The notes under the pieces were generated by a model. The model ran no database searches. It had not been told where the DNA came from and worked only from the letters and a program-made list of their open reading frames with translations. The position numbers were made by a program, and so were the translations under genes. Source: Monosporascus cannonballus (lineage: Eukaryota > Ascomycota > Sordariomycetes > Xylariales). Taken from it: 64,000 nucleotides of DNA. Of the stretch, positions 51,550 to 62,555 are shown piece by piece. The DNA is taken from the NCBI GenBank assembly GCA_004154925.1, contig QJNS01000146.1, positions 1 through 64,000 of the forward strand, in the 5' to 3' direction. The first letter of the stretch is position 1. Every line of letters begins with the position of its first letter.

Positions 51550-53011
51550 TCAGAAAACCTCCTTAACGCGCCAGCTGACGGCCAAAACTCTGGCACCAAG
51601 AAAGAAACTCATAGCGATGAGATAGGACAGCGCCGAGAAGATAATCAGCGCAGTCCACCCCTGCTCGCTGCTGCCGAGGCCGAGAAGCGCGCCACCAATG
51701 GGGACGCTCGTCAGAGTTCCAAAGCTGCCGACCATAAGAGCGGTGGAATAGAACCGACCGTAGTCCCGCGCATCGCATAGCTGACCAATGCAGACCGGGT
51801 AGAGGCCCAGGTTACTCCCGCTCGCGAAGCCGAACGTGACGGCGAAGACGATGAGCAGAGCCCTCGAGTCGCCGGCGGGGAGCCAGAATCCCAGGATCGT
51901 CGCGGCGCACAGCCCGTTCGTCATCACGATGACGTTGAAGCGGCCGACCTTGTCGGCCAGCAACCCCGGGAGGCACCGGCCGAAGAACGACCCGGCGTTC
52001 AGCACCGCCAGCAGCGTGTACGCGTCGGTCGCCTCCTGGCCGTGGGCCGCGGCGTACGAGACGATAAACGTCAGCGGGATGAAGATGCCCCACTCCATGA
52101 ACCAGACGCCGGCGCAGCAGAAGGTGAACTTGAGGTCGCGGAACAGCGACCAGTCGGGGAGGGGGAGCCCGGACACCCGCCGCCTGGTCGGGGGCAGGCG
52201 CGAGCGGACCAGGAGGTTGGCCGGGACGGAGAGGCCGAGGATGATGAACCCCCCGATACGCGTGGTCCACCCGAAGCCGAGCTTAGGCAGGAGGCCCTGG
52301 AACAGGAAGGGGAAGACGATGCCGCCGACGGAGCCGGCGGTCGACGCGATGCCGGTGGCCAGGCCGCGTCGTTTCTTGAAGAAATGGGCGATCGCGCCGT
52401 AGGCCGGCACGTTGAGAAGAGCGCCGCCAAGGCCGCCCAACACGGCGTATGTGAGGAGGATTTGATAGTACTCTGGCGACAGGTATGTTAATATAAGCGG
52501 TCCATTCCACTTGTGAAGAGCGAGACTCACCCTCGCACAGACCCAACAGCAGTTGACTGGCAACGACTAATAGGCTACCAGCGGCGACTAGTAACCGTGG
52601 GCCGTAACGATCGAAGACGGGCCCGACTTGGATTCCGGCAAAAAAGACCAGAAAGAGGTAAGTGCTAAAGATCCAGCCGATGGTAGAGGAGTCGTATCCG
52701 GCGAGCTGGTGGGTTCTGAAGTATGACTCGAAGACGGCGGCGGAGTTGATGATGCCGTAGACGGAAATCATGGCACAGAAGGAACCCAGAACGACCAGCC
52801 AGGCGGCAAGTCCGCCTTCCGGAAAGGTGGCATCGGCATCGGCTTCGGGACCCTCATCGCCGATAGAATTCCGGATAGGCGGCGCCGGTCCGGCTTCTGT
52901 GTCAGACTTTTCAGGGTGTACCGGCTCGGCTGAGGCGCCCGCCGGGACAGTTTGATTTACGAGGCAGCTGTCATCTGCATTTTGAGGTCTAAGGGTCATG
53001 GGTGTAGACAC
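51550..53011 (-). CDS. MFS transporter, monocarboxylate (MCT)-like
   Basis: Two exons on the minus strand (53,011-52,531 and 52,472-51,550) with a 58-nt intron (GTGAGT...CGCCAG). The splice joins LLLGLC to EEYYQILLTYAVLGGLGGAL in phase 1, giving 467 aa. A hydrophilic cytosolic N-terminus of about 65 aa leads into PEGGLAAWLVVLGSFCAMIS, the usual start of fungal MCT-type proteins. Next come GWIFSTYLFLVFFAGIQVGPVFDRYGPR (helices 2-3 with the DRYG-type loop), GAIAHFFKKRRGLATGIAS (MFS cytoplasmic loop motif), and GSFFGRCLPGLLADKVGRFN in the second half. Twelve helices are expected and length is normal. It is likely a plasma-membrane carrier for a small organic acid or related solute; the substrate is unknown. 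It is convergent with the permease. Confidence 0.9.
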
Positions 53012-56000
53012 GACCCTCTCTATGTTCGATCAGGCGTAAAAGAAAACAGTAACGCGCTAACTCTAACACCCAGAGATATCGCTATTCCAACTAATTATAT
53101 CCATCCGCATTCAGCGTTCAGCAGAGATAGAGCGAGACATTAAACAGAGATGCTAAAGTCTGCGGCAGGAGGCGAGGCGCTATTTGTATTAGTTCAGTGG
53201 GTTTCTCATAGGCGGTCTCGGGCAAAGTCTACACCTTAACAAGCGGCTGATGGAGACCCCCGCAGCCTGCCGGAAAGTTCTTGGCGTTGGGCCTGTTGAA
53301 AATCCCGGCCTGCATGATAACAGTCGGTCAGCGAATTATAAGGCCTTATACCGCCGAAGCATGAGAAGTTTACATAATGATTATTCGACAATTGCACATC
53401 TGCGATCTCCGAGGTTGCCACACCTCGGGTCAAGATGTCTTCACTGCTCCTGGTGCCATTCTGTCATGAGTATACATACCGGTTCCTTGAATTGACGAAT
53501 GACGAAAGGGATGCAAGGGGTTCGATGGTTCATAAGGTGTTGTTGGGTTTAAAGACCTGAGTAAAAGAAATTAAGGCATTATATTTTGAGATCCATGGTG
53601 TCGGTGGGCTTCTTGGCGAAGGTCTTTGGCGGTAAGCACAGGCAGGGCGAAGAGAAGGGGAGGGAAGGAAGTAGAAGGCGGCATCCTTCCCGGACAGGGC
53701 GAGTACGGGTTCCGGGTCCTCGACCGCCCGCTTTTTTCACGCAATTGGAGCCCGGGCCCCGGTGTCAAAACGGAGGATATGCAAGCACGGAGCACCGCCC
53801 TGATGAGTGAGGAGACACACCCGGTACCATATTATGGATCTTGCAGACCCTCTTCATTGGTGCAACTGAGAAATAATAATCAACCTATATAGACTTCCAT
53901 GCATCATGGAGGACATACAGAGGGAGATCAAGCGGTACCTTGACACGACGTAGACGAAGCTGTTAGTTCATATTCCCCATAGAGGATATTCTACTTTTCT
54001 CACACGACTATTCACAATGTCGACATGTGAATCATACCAGTTCTGCCGTAGTTAACAAGCACAGCAGTATTTTAACGCAACCTTTCTGGCTTTCATAGAA
54101 TTGCGCATTGGTCCGTTTAAGATCCACCTAGTGGTTGACGCACCCGAACTGGCGTGCCAATCACCCACCGAACGGAAAACATAGTTGCCTTGATGCCGGC
54201 GGCAAACCGCCTAGACCTTCCGGTCGTTTTTCCTGGTAAGAGTCCGTGTGGAAATCAGGGACAACGGGGCATCAAGTTGTTTCGGAGAGTGACGCGGAAG
54301 AACCTAATGAAGCGTCTGCTAACTCCGCGCCGGAAAACTCGCCGGGGGTGGTATATGGACGATCAGGCCGACGGTGACCCGTATGGGCTGTTCGCGAAGC
54401 TATTTTCTGTCTCCGACTGGCGAACGTTCGTTGGGAAACCATCTTCCCCAGACGACCGGCTAAGAATTCCCCCATGATTAGTGCCAGGGACAACAGGGTT
54501 AAGGGTCAATTCACGAAAACGTCTTGGGAGGTCTGTACATGCTGATATGTCGATAAATGGGAGCTTAAGACCCTTGGGTCGGGTGTCGGGTTGAGTGGTC
54601 ATCCTCATTCAACTCCTAGACACATTATCACTACAAGGGATTGCACAGGGGAATATAAACCGCACGCCTGAGCGTCTTTAAGTGATGGGCTGCTTATTTT
54701 ACCCTCGATAGCCTCAAATGTTATTCCCAGAGGGTAAGGAGTTAATTGGCATGAAGCAAAAGCTGCAAAGGCAAATCAGCTACACGCTTCCTAAAACGAG
54801 CCGCGCTCAGAGGAATTACAGTATGGAATGGTGTGGCCCGTCCTTTGGGCCAGGGGAAAGTCGTTATATAGAATGAAACCTAGGAAGCAGCTTATCAGGT
54901 AGTCTGCGGTATATACGATGAGCAAGAGGACCACTGATATTTGCCTCCATTAAGAATTTTGGAAGTGGAGTCCCTCATACATGCGTGTACAGTCCTCGTC
55001 AATGGCGAACTTCTTCTGCCAACATACCCTACGCAGGTGAATAACTGTCGTGAATCTCATGGGCATATATCTGTTTGAGAAGACCTCCGACTTAATTTGC
55101 TATTGTTGTGTTTCTTTCGTGACGTATGAAGCCGTTGAAAACATGACAGTGGCGATGCTACATGAGAAGTTTTGCAATGAACAAACAGCCGGAAGTGGCC
55201 GTATAACGACCAGACCGCCTGCTCAAATGTTTACCACCTTTCCTTACTCTCGTTGTATTAAAAGGGGCATTGCGCAGGTTGTTAGGACACCTTGGACCGT
55301 ACTACGGTGAGGTATCATGTCAGAGCTGACATCTAACGACCCTTCGTCTGTCGGGTTATCCGGGATGCCCTTCTGCAGGATGCGATGTCCGTGATACCTT
55401 GACCTTCCAAAGCAATACGGAACACCGCCCAGCTCCAACCCGTCAGAACGTCGTGTCATGGGCCCCTGACCACTTTATACTGCAAGGCCGTAGTGTTTCG
55501 GCTAGACTCCCACCTCATGCCAAGGTTCCTTCATCATCTTCTTCGAAATCCCCGTTTCTTGCCTCCCGCGAGCTCCCTTCATGCTCTGGACCTGGCTGAC
55601 GCCCCTTTCGGCAGTTAACATGTTGAATCCAGCGGGGAAAAGGCGCTCGTATTCAAAGGTTGTCTACGGGATGAACTCGTATGCAAGATATTGCTGTGAA
55701 ACCGGGGTCACAGTCCCACGACGATATCCACCCAAAATATTGCCATTTGAGACAGGACGCCTAGGCTGTAGGAAAACCCCATGCCGTCTCCATTGTCGAG
55801 CTATTTCGGTCTCGCGGGTGGATAATTTGTAGTAGCTACACCAGGGCTACGACGAGGCTCCTTTGGGCGGCGTCTCGGTGTGGTAAATGACCATTTGGGT
55901 ACCGTAGGAGCTGGCCCACAATACCTCTCAACAACCTCGTCAACGAGGGATGGTGACCTGGCTACCTGGTTTGGGGGAGGTAAGTAGAGGGCGTATGCCT

Positions 56001-56196
56001 CAGGGGCATACAACCGGTCACCTCTTTCGGCTGTATAAGCACGCCAGATTGATCCCCTTGATGCTGCGTACAGAAGCTTTTCCACAAGGTGCAAGAAGTC
56101 TTCCCGCTGATCACCCCTTAAAGAATTGGCTCTCTTTCGACGGGTTTCATGCGCGTAACGGGGGAATATCATGGAGTTCGGTCGATGCTTTATCAC
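53012..56196. other. 3.2-kb stretch without a convincing gene
   Basis: Frames here are short and inconsistent. The best is a minus-strand frame at 55,801-56,196 (131 codons, with EDFLHLVEKLLYAASRGSIWRAY and a Pro/Arg-rich end) that begins at the stop of the upstream small protein. I cannot assign it and would not call it a gene without transcript support. The first 100 bp after 53,011 are the MFS promoter. No RNA genes were recognised. Confidence 0.4.
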
Positions 56197-56696
56197 TCAC
56201 GCCCCATTCTTTCCCGCATCGCCGAGCTCCTTCGCCGTCATCCTAGCGCGCACCTCAGCAAGTTTGTTCTCCAGGGATATCCTCTGCGACACCAGGGCCG
56301 ACCTCCGCTGCTCGAGCCCGGCTATCCTCTCCTCGATGCTCGCTTCGGCGATTTGCTTCTTCTCCTGCACGTGTGGGACATAGTTAGTCTCATCCAATTC
56401 CCGACTGTAGATTTCCTCGTCCATCACTCAACATGAGAGCCATGGACGGGGGGCGGGGCGAAAGGGGGGTTGAGAGGTGGCGCGCGTACGGCTTTGAATT
56501 CCTGTTTCGTCTTCAGCCCGGCGCCGTAGATGGCGCCCACGATGGTGACGGCCGCGAACGCACCCGTCCAGATGAGCCCCTGCACGTTGATGCCGCCGCA
56601 GAGGACGGCGGGAGAGGAGGGGCCCTTGGCCGACGGGATGCCCCGGCCGATGTTGCGCGGCGGGCGCGAGGTCGTCGGTGGTTGTCGGGAATCCAT
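56197..56696 (-). CDS. Small membrane protein with coiled-coil tail, 124 aa
   Basis: Two exons on the minus strand (56,696-56,490 and 56,364-56,197) with a 125-nt intron (GTACGC...GTGCAG, branch site ACTAAC 20-25 nt before the acceptor). Splicing joins GLKTKQEFKA to EKKQIAEASIEERIA in phase 0. Residues 1-30 are basic and proline-rich, residues about 36-60 (INVQGLIWTGAFAAVTIVGAIYG) form one membrane helix, and residues about 70-112 are a strongly heptad-like helix (EERIAGLEQRRSALVSQRI, then LENKLAEVRARM). This matches small single-span mitochondrial or ER proteins of ascomycetes, but I do not recognise a named family. The orientation is probably N-terminus in the matrix or lumen and coil on the other side; this is inference. 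The good branch site makes the model credible. Confidence 0.7.
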
Positions 56697-57757
56697 ACTT
56701 CTCTGTCGTCCCTATGCCTCACTCATTCAAGTTCTTGAAACCTCAAGACTGCCAAAGCGTCGTCGCAATGTCCCCTAAAACTACCCTCCAGTCCGCCGCC
56801 GCTGAGAAAACCCGTTATGTTGTTCCGCTTCAATTGACGGGATCGAAAATATGGAATCGCTCGTCGTGATCGTGCTTCAGGGAAGCCGAAATTGTTTAAT
56901 CACGGTCGCAACTGTTATTATTTCCGCCGCTTCCTTTCCGCGAATCAATTGCCAATGGATACCGTCGCGGGTGTCGGTCGTATCTGCGGTCGGCGGTTGT
57001 GTTTAGTCCGTCCTCCGCCAATGGTTTCCTGTTGGTGTTCGAAGTTGAAAGTGCAACGTGACGATCCAGTCTCAAAAAGTTCAGGCCTAATAAAAACCGA
57101 TGATAACTTATCGGCTTTGGTACTGCCATTTATAACCAGAATGTCCTAGCCCCACTCCACTTCTCCGGCACACTCTTTTGCACAGAAATAGTCAGCTTCG
57201 GATATATCGGACCTCAGAGCCATATATCTAATCATCTACAGGGCCGCCAGCATCCAACGATATACTGTTAATGTAGCCCTTAGCACGGGCTACTTTCCAG
57301 CACCGACTTCAGCCTCGTAGCCTTCCCTTGTGCTAAGTGATCAAAGATGTATAAACAAAACAGATGACATAGAATTTAAAGTCCTACAGTTTAGGAATAT
57401 AACAGTTACGAAGATGTACTAGGTATTACAATGTAGCCTTTGTCGTGGCTATCCAGGGATATATATAACTGCATGCCGACAGCCTTACTAAACGTCCATG
57501 ATATGTAACTTTTAACGCCCGAGATATCTAAAGTTAACCCTCTGTAGCGTTTTAAGGTCGTCCTGACGTTGCGTAACTGCCCCTCCTATCCGCCCTTAAC
57601 CATATATGGAAGACCAAACCCCGCACTAAGTCCTTTAACGGCAAGCGGTGTCCTCGAACTAGTACCACATAACAACTGTTTATATCACGATGGTATGCGA
57701 TTCGCTATTTAATGAAACAAATATAATGGGTTGATTTTTTTTAGAAAAAAAATTAAA

Positions 57758-57791
<34 letters not shown>

Positions 57792-58516
57792 ATACGATAT
57801 AAGGCTGTAAATTGAACATTATGGTACCAAGAACGACTTTATAGAACGTGCATTTGCGGAGGTATAACTGATTTTATCGTAGATCTTTGAGTTTCCTTAA
57901 CGCACCTATATAACGCGTATATACCTGCAACCAGGATAACGAATTAGCTCTTCTAACGGGTATCATACTGATATAACGTATGCCTTCGCGGGTGTTGTGT
58001 TTGTTAATGCGTTCTAGGTTTTATACAAGAGCATTACAGAGGTGAAGTGGGGCTGGGACCCTCTGATTCGGAATGGCAGTACCTCTCTCTGTGGGCCGTG
58101 CTAACGTTAACCGTGCCCCGCAGCTGGTGCGGTTGGCGGGCATGTTGCTCTCACTTCCGCTATTTAGTCATTCCTTCCTTAAGCACGTTCAAGACTTGGC
58201 ATGGCTTCTTATTTGCTTTGGCCCATTTCAAGTCACGCATTCTCATAAAGACCCTGCAGAACAATAACTTCAAGACGATAATATTCGTTTGATTCCGAGT
58301 GTCAAGCAAATCCCGCTGCTCCCGCGCTCTCTTGCAACTTAGATACTATTCCGTAAATAATTACCTTATCGAAGTGGATATTCCAGTCGTGGACTTTGTT
58401 GCAAGGCTGATACGCTCGCCGAAGCCAGCTACTACTACCTCTCAGTATCTAGGGAACTTTATCATATATCCTGCCTCCATTCCAGAGATTAGAGTCTCCC
58501 TTTTAAAGACGATAGA
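56697..58516. other. Intergenic with a GA microsatellite
   Basis: About 1.8 kb. It contains a (GA)n tract of about 15 units at 57,760-57,791, preceded by an A/T-rich run. The part around 57,240-57,720 looks like an old decayed repeat (short phrases such as TAGCCCTTAGCACGGGCTAC and TAGCCTTTGTCGTGGCTA recur loosely), but no family was recognised. The last 200 bp form the promoter of the phosphatase gene. Confidence 0.4.
57758..57791. repeat. (GA)n microsatellite
   Basis: An uninterrupted GA dinucleotide run following GAGAAA. Length is likely variable between strains. Confidence 0.9.
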
Positions 58517-59529
58517 ATGACTACGCCTCGAGTCTTCATCGTCCGCCACGGTGAGACGGAGTGGTCGCTTAGTGGAAAACATACCGGCTCAACCGATATA
58601 CCCTTGACAAGCAACGGTGAGAAGAGAGTCGAGGTAACCGGGAAGGCACTTGTTGGCGACGACAGGCTGATTAACCCGAAAAGGCTCGCTCATATGTAAG
58701 TATCGGTTTATCCAACTCCATATCGATGCATTTCTGAATTTACATGAGCTACATCGCATACTGATCGGAAACAGATATGTATCACCGCGCCAAAGAGCAC
58801 AGCGGACTTTTGAACTCCTCAACCTTGGGATCAAAGACCCGCTACCGTGGAAGGAGTGGGGAGTCAAGCCCGAGACGTCCGGATTCGATTGCCGGGCGCG
58901 CGTCGAGATCACCGAGGATATAAGGGAATGGGACTACGGTGACTACGAAGGGATCACGAGCTCGGAAATCCGCGAGCTGCGTGAGAAGCAGGGTTTGAAT
59001 CGGAACTGGGACATCTGGAGGGACGGATGCCCTGGCGGAGAGTAAGTCCGTCTACCAAAGAAATCCAAATGGATGGGAGTTCCCAGGCGCATACGACGCG
59101 TAGTGCGGAACTTCCATTCGATCCGCACCCGCTTGGTCCATTCCTTCACGCGGTGCATGCTGATTCTACCCTCTTCAGAAACCCGGAAGAGGTCACACAG
59201 CGCTTGGATCGCTTAATCAAGCATATCAGGGATAACTGGCACGGTCCCGTCATAGGCAAGCCAAAGAGCGAGACGCATCATGGCGACATCCTGATCGTCG
59301 CTCATGGGCATATCCTTCGTGCTTTTGCTCAGAGATGGATCGGTAAGGCAATACAGGAGGGTCCGGCTTTGATCATGGAGGCAGGTGGTGTCGGTACGCT
59401 GAGGTGAGTTGGGAGTTTATCCTATTACAGGGGACGCCCATGCTAATCACGGGATCTAGCTACGAGCACCACAACATCGATGAACCGGCCATCCTGCTTG
59501 GTGGCGCTTTTGTCGTTAATGGGAACTAA
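58517..59529 (+). CDS. Histidine phosphatase, sedoheptulose-1,7-bisphosphatase (SHB17)-like
   Basis: Four exons (58,517-58,695; 58,775-59,041; 59,179-59,403; 59,460-59,529) with introns of 79, 137 and 56 nt. All have GTAAGT or GTGAGT donors, and the last has a GCTAAT branch site. Phases join perfectly to 246 aa. RHGETEW (10-16) holds the phosphorylated His11. YVSPRQRAQRTFELL (61-75), REWDYGDYEG, WDIWRDGCPGGE and IVAHGHILRAF (second catalytic His191) follow in order, ending SYEHHNIDEPAILLGG. The DYGDYEG and WRDGCPGGE signatures are those of the yeast Shb17 branch of the phosphoglycerate-mutase superfamily. That enzyme hydrolyses sedoheptulose-1,7-bisphosphate and supports riboneogenesis in the cytosol. 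It lacks the C-terminal motifs of true phosphoglycerate mutases. No damage seen. Confidence 0.88.
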
Positions 59530-61061
59530 GATACAAGGCTGGATAGACCGAGATCTATAGAACAGTCGTCCGAGTCTTTTCACACAGAATCTGTTAATTC
59601 CAAGATATCCCCACCGGTACCTGTCTCGTCCATCCTTCTGATCTGAGATATCAGGGGCTACGTCAAAGCTCTCGTCTGCTCTCGAATTGCAGTACCTTCC
59701 ACGCAGTACCGTGATGTCGTATAGTGATCTCACACAATATACAACCATACCGACATCATCCAACCACGGCAAACTATGCAGAACATGGAACGTCGGCATA
59801 AACCAGTTACTACAGGCTCCATACGGGGAACCCTCCACCCTGAGTCTTTAAGCAACTCATAGGACCTAACCTCGTCCACCTCGATCCCGTCAAGGCCCTC
59901 TAAGTACCCTAGCCTCAAGAGTACCCCGTGTAAGTAGCTTTTACGATGACCCGTCAGCTGTTTCATCTGATCCGGCGCCGAGAATACCATGCACTACTAC
60001 CACATGCTACGAAAAGGACAGACACTGCTCCCACGCCAAGAAGTTACCGTCTCTTGCTAAGGTCTCCAACTTCACGCCAGGGGAAATTGGTATAGTACAG
60101 AGTGGAAGGCAGACGAAGCAGCCTAGAAGGTAGTTCGTGATATGAGTACCTAGTAAATAGATGGCCATTAATGCCTATCTCTCCCTAGCTACTCGGAGGT
60201 GAAGCCTCCCTATATTCACACAAACCAGACCCCCTCTGTTGGGTGGCTTGGCCTCAGAAAGGGAGCCCCTCCTTGGCACCTGACACCGCAACTCTTGTGG
60301 CTGGCGTCCCCTTTCTCTGAGATTAGTTCATACAATGGTCCCATGTTCTTGGAGGATGTATCGATATAGATATAGTGCTTCGTCATTCTGGGTACACTTT
60401 TGAAAGCGCCACGTGATGCCCGGTATAATCATGTGGTGCGAGATAATGAAGCACGCCATTGCCCTGGGCCTCGTCTCACCTATGGAACAAGTTGGGTATA
60501 CTGACCCGATCGATTTCTTTCGACATTGCCAAGTAAATCTGAGCTTATGTAGTGCGGTCAAAAAAGACGAGGCCTTGTAGTCGTTTGGTAAGTGTTCCTT
60601 TGTCTGCTCTGCGCCCTTGCTACCGCCTTCTATTGGTACCAAAGTAACAGTAACCTCTTGGCCCACCCTGGTAGGGCCCGACAGCGGAGACGCCGCTTGG
60701 CTGTACGGGTTATTATATACATGTATATCGGGCCTGATAATCCGCAGGAGTATGTCATTATGGTTGCTTAAATACCGGATATGGTGTCACAGCTTCAGTC
60801 CAAAGTATGTACGTCAGTCATGCCCCAACAACATCTCGTGACTCCGCACGAAGCAAGGATAGATATTAGGGAATTGTCAAATATTGATACGGCTCATGGT
60901 GCGATACACCTCCGGGCGCAGCGGCATCAAGTTTCTGCCTCCCAAGTACTGAATTTCTCGCATAATACCTATATCTATCCACTCCGTCACCTCAGTCACC
61001 AAACAGATCCTCGCCCCGTCCCATAAACCAACATATTATCCGGGGACCCAACTGCAAATAC
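59530..61061. other. Intergenic containing a dispersed repeat
   Basis: Apart from repeat family 2 copy 2 (about 60,043-60,285) nothing definite. A minus-strand frame at 59,730-59,990 (with YLHGVLLRLGYLEGLDGIEVDEV and VTGLCRRSMFCIVCRG) has gene-like composition but is short and adjoins the repeat; it may be a fragment of a decayed gene. A 112-codon minus-strand frame at 60,328-60,666 is unrecognised and has no supporting splice sites. Confidence 0.35.
60043..60285 (-). repeat. Dispersed repeat family 2, copy 2 (LTR-like)
   Basis: Matches 40,775-40,993 in the same orientation, ending CTTGGCACCTGACA. On the minus strand it begins TGTCAGGTGCCAAGG and has a TATA-like GAATATAGGG. The distal end is approximate. 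No coding sequence. Confidence 0.55.
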
Positions 61062-62555
61062 TTACGCGGCTTTCTCGCCCCTAGCCAAGAAGACGCTCCT
61101 CCGCGCCATCTCCCTATCCCTCGCATCATGCCCCCCCCGCGCAATGAATCCGGTGCCCAGCTCCGCGAGCCTGAAGTTGGTCCCGGCGCCTGCCTTCTCG
61201 TATATGGCCTTGATGCGCTCCTCGGTGAATCCGTTGTGCGTGATGGCGTAGTGCGCCGGCCCCACGAACCGACCGTCCCCGTCACCCTCACCCTCGTCTT
61301 CCCCGCCCCTGCCGCGACCGCAGCCCTCGCCGTGGCCGTGGCTGTGGCCCTGCGGCTTGAAATCCCAGATGAGCAGCACGCCGCCGGGCCGCAGGCGCTC
61401 AACCAGCCGCACTGCCGCCAGCTCCGGATCGACGAAGTGGTGGAACCCGCCGCCGACGGCCGCGAGGTTGAAGTCCCGGAACTCCGGGCCCGGGAGGACG
61501 TCCGGCCGGTCTGGGTCCGCGAAGTTGCCGACCACTGCGTGCATCTCGTCCGGGCTTAGGCCCTATGGGGCGTTAGCTTGTACCCCAGCCGTGGTACATA
61601 TCTGGGCAGGGTAGGGTGGCACATGATGGTTGAGGGGGTGTGAGCATGTTAAGCGATGCAGCCGGGGAAGCGAAACGAAGCGAAATCCGATGCGTACCTG
61701 GTTCCGAGCGCGGGTGTTATACGCCGCGACCATGTTCTCCGACAGGTCGATGCCGACACATTGCGTGACGTAGGGTGCGAGGGCCTTGACGCGTCCCAAT
61801 AAGCCGGGTCAGCAACATCCATTTCCCGAGCGGCCCGTCCCGGCTTAATACCGGAGGAGTATATCGCTATCTGGGGAGGGAACCCCAAGAAAAGGTTGGA
61901 TGAAGGAACGCTCACCCTCGACATCATGCCGGTGCCGCAGGCGTAATCCAGCAGCCTCACTTGCTCCTTCTTCTTCTTCTTTTCCGCCTGTGCCTGGGCA
62001 TCCTTGGGTCCGGCGGAGTCGCCATTCCCGCCATCCTCGCCCTGATCGTCGTCGTCGTCCTCATCCTCGTCGTCCCAGTCGACGCCGATGAAATCCAGGC
62101 GGGACCGCAGCTCCGCCGTCATCCTCTCCAGCAACTTCTCATTCCTGGAGTCGTACGTGGCCGCCTGCTCACTTTTCCCGGGGGTATCTCCCTGTTAGCC
62201 GTAATCCTGAAGCGAGGGAAAGGGGGAGTGGGAACCCCGACGCAAACCTAGCGCGGCTAGGTCGAAGGAAAATAGAGTCCGAAAGAGCCCGCGGGGCTTG
62301 CTCTGCCTCACCGTGCCTCGCAGCCGCACCCCATCGGGTCGTCCGCCCACCTCACTGGGGGTGTGGGCCGAGCGGACGGTGAACGGGATACCGGAAATGG
62401 TAATGGTACGGAGGAGGGGGGGCGGATCATATCGGGGGAACTCGGGCGACTTACTCAAAAACTGACCTGACCGCGTCTACCGTATGGACATGATCATGTA
62501 TTGCTGTGCTGCCATGATGATGGCCGCCTTGGTGATGATGACCGTGATGGCTCAT
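61062..62555 (-). CDS. Class I SAM-dependent methyltransferase
   Basis: Four exons on the minus strand (62,555-62,455; 62,171-61,916; 61,784-61,698; 61,562-61,062), 314 aa, all phases consistent. The His-rich start MSHHGHHHQGGHHHG is followed by an N-terminal helix region (AATYDSRNEKLLERMTAELR). The Rossmann core has motif I LLDYACGTGMMSR (107-119), split from ALAPYVTQCVGIDLSENMV (acidic Asp132) by intron 2. Then come GLSPDEM, FDFNLAAVGGGFHHF-type motif II and RPGGVLLIWDFKP motif III. Length is normal for fungal methyltransferases of this class; the substrate is unknown. Two low-complexity inserts stand out: Asp/Glu then Lys-rich (about 66-104) and Gly/His/Glu-rich after DFKP. Introns 1 (283 nt, GTAAGT, CTAAC branch about 22 nt before an AAG acceptor) and 2 (131 nt) use AAG acceptors, so the exon 1/2 joint is the least certain point. 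Confidence 0.82.

Noticed and set aside
51812..52491. Several long frames on both strands within the MFS gene
   Set aside because: GC-rich shadows of the transporter; no motifs.
55801..56196. 131-codon minus-strand frame after the small membrane protein
   Set aside because: No family, no splice support, and begins exactly at the preceding stop; kept only as a remark in the intergenic entry.
61128..61559. 143-codon plus-strand frame
   Set aside because: Antisense to the last methyltransferase exon, which carries the conserved motifs.
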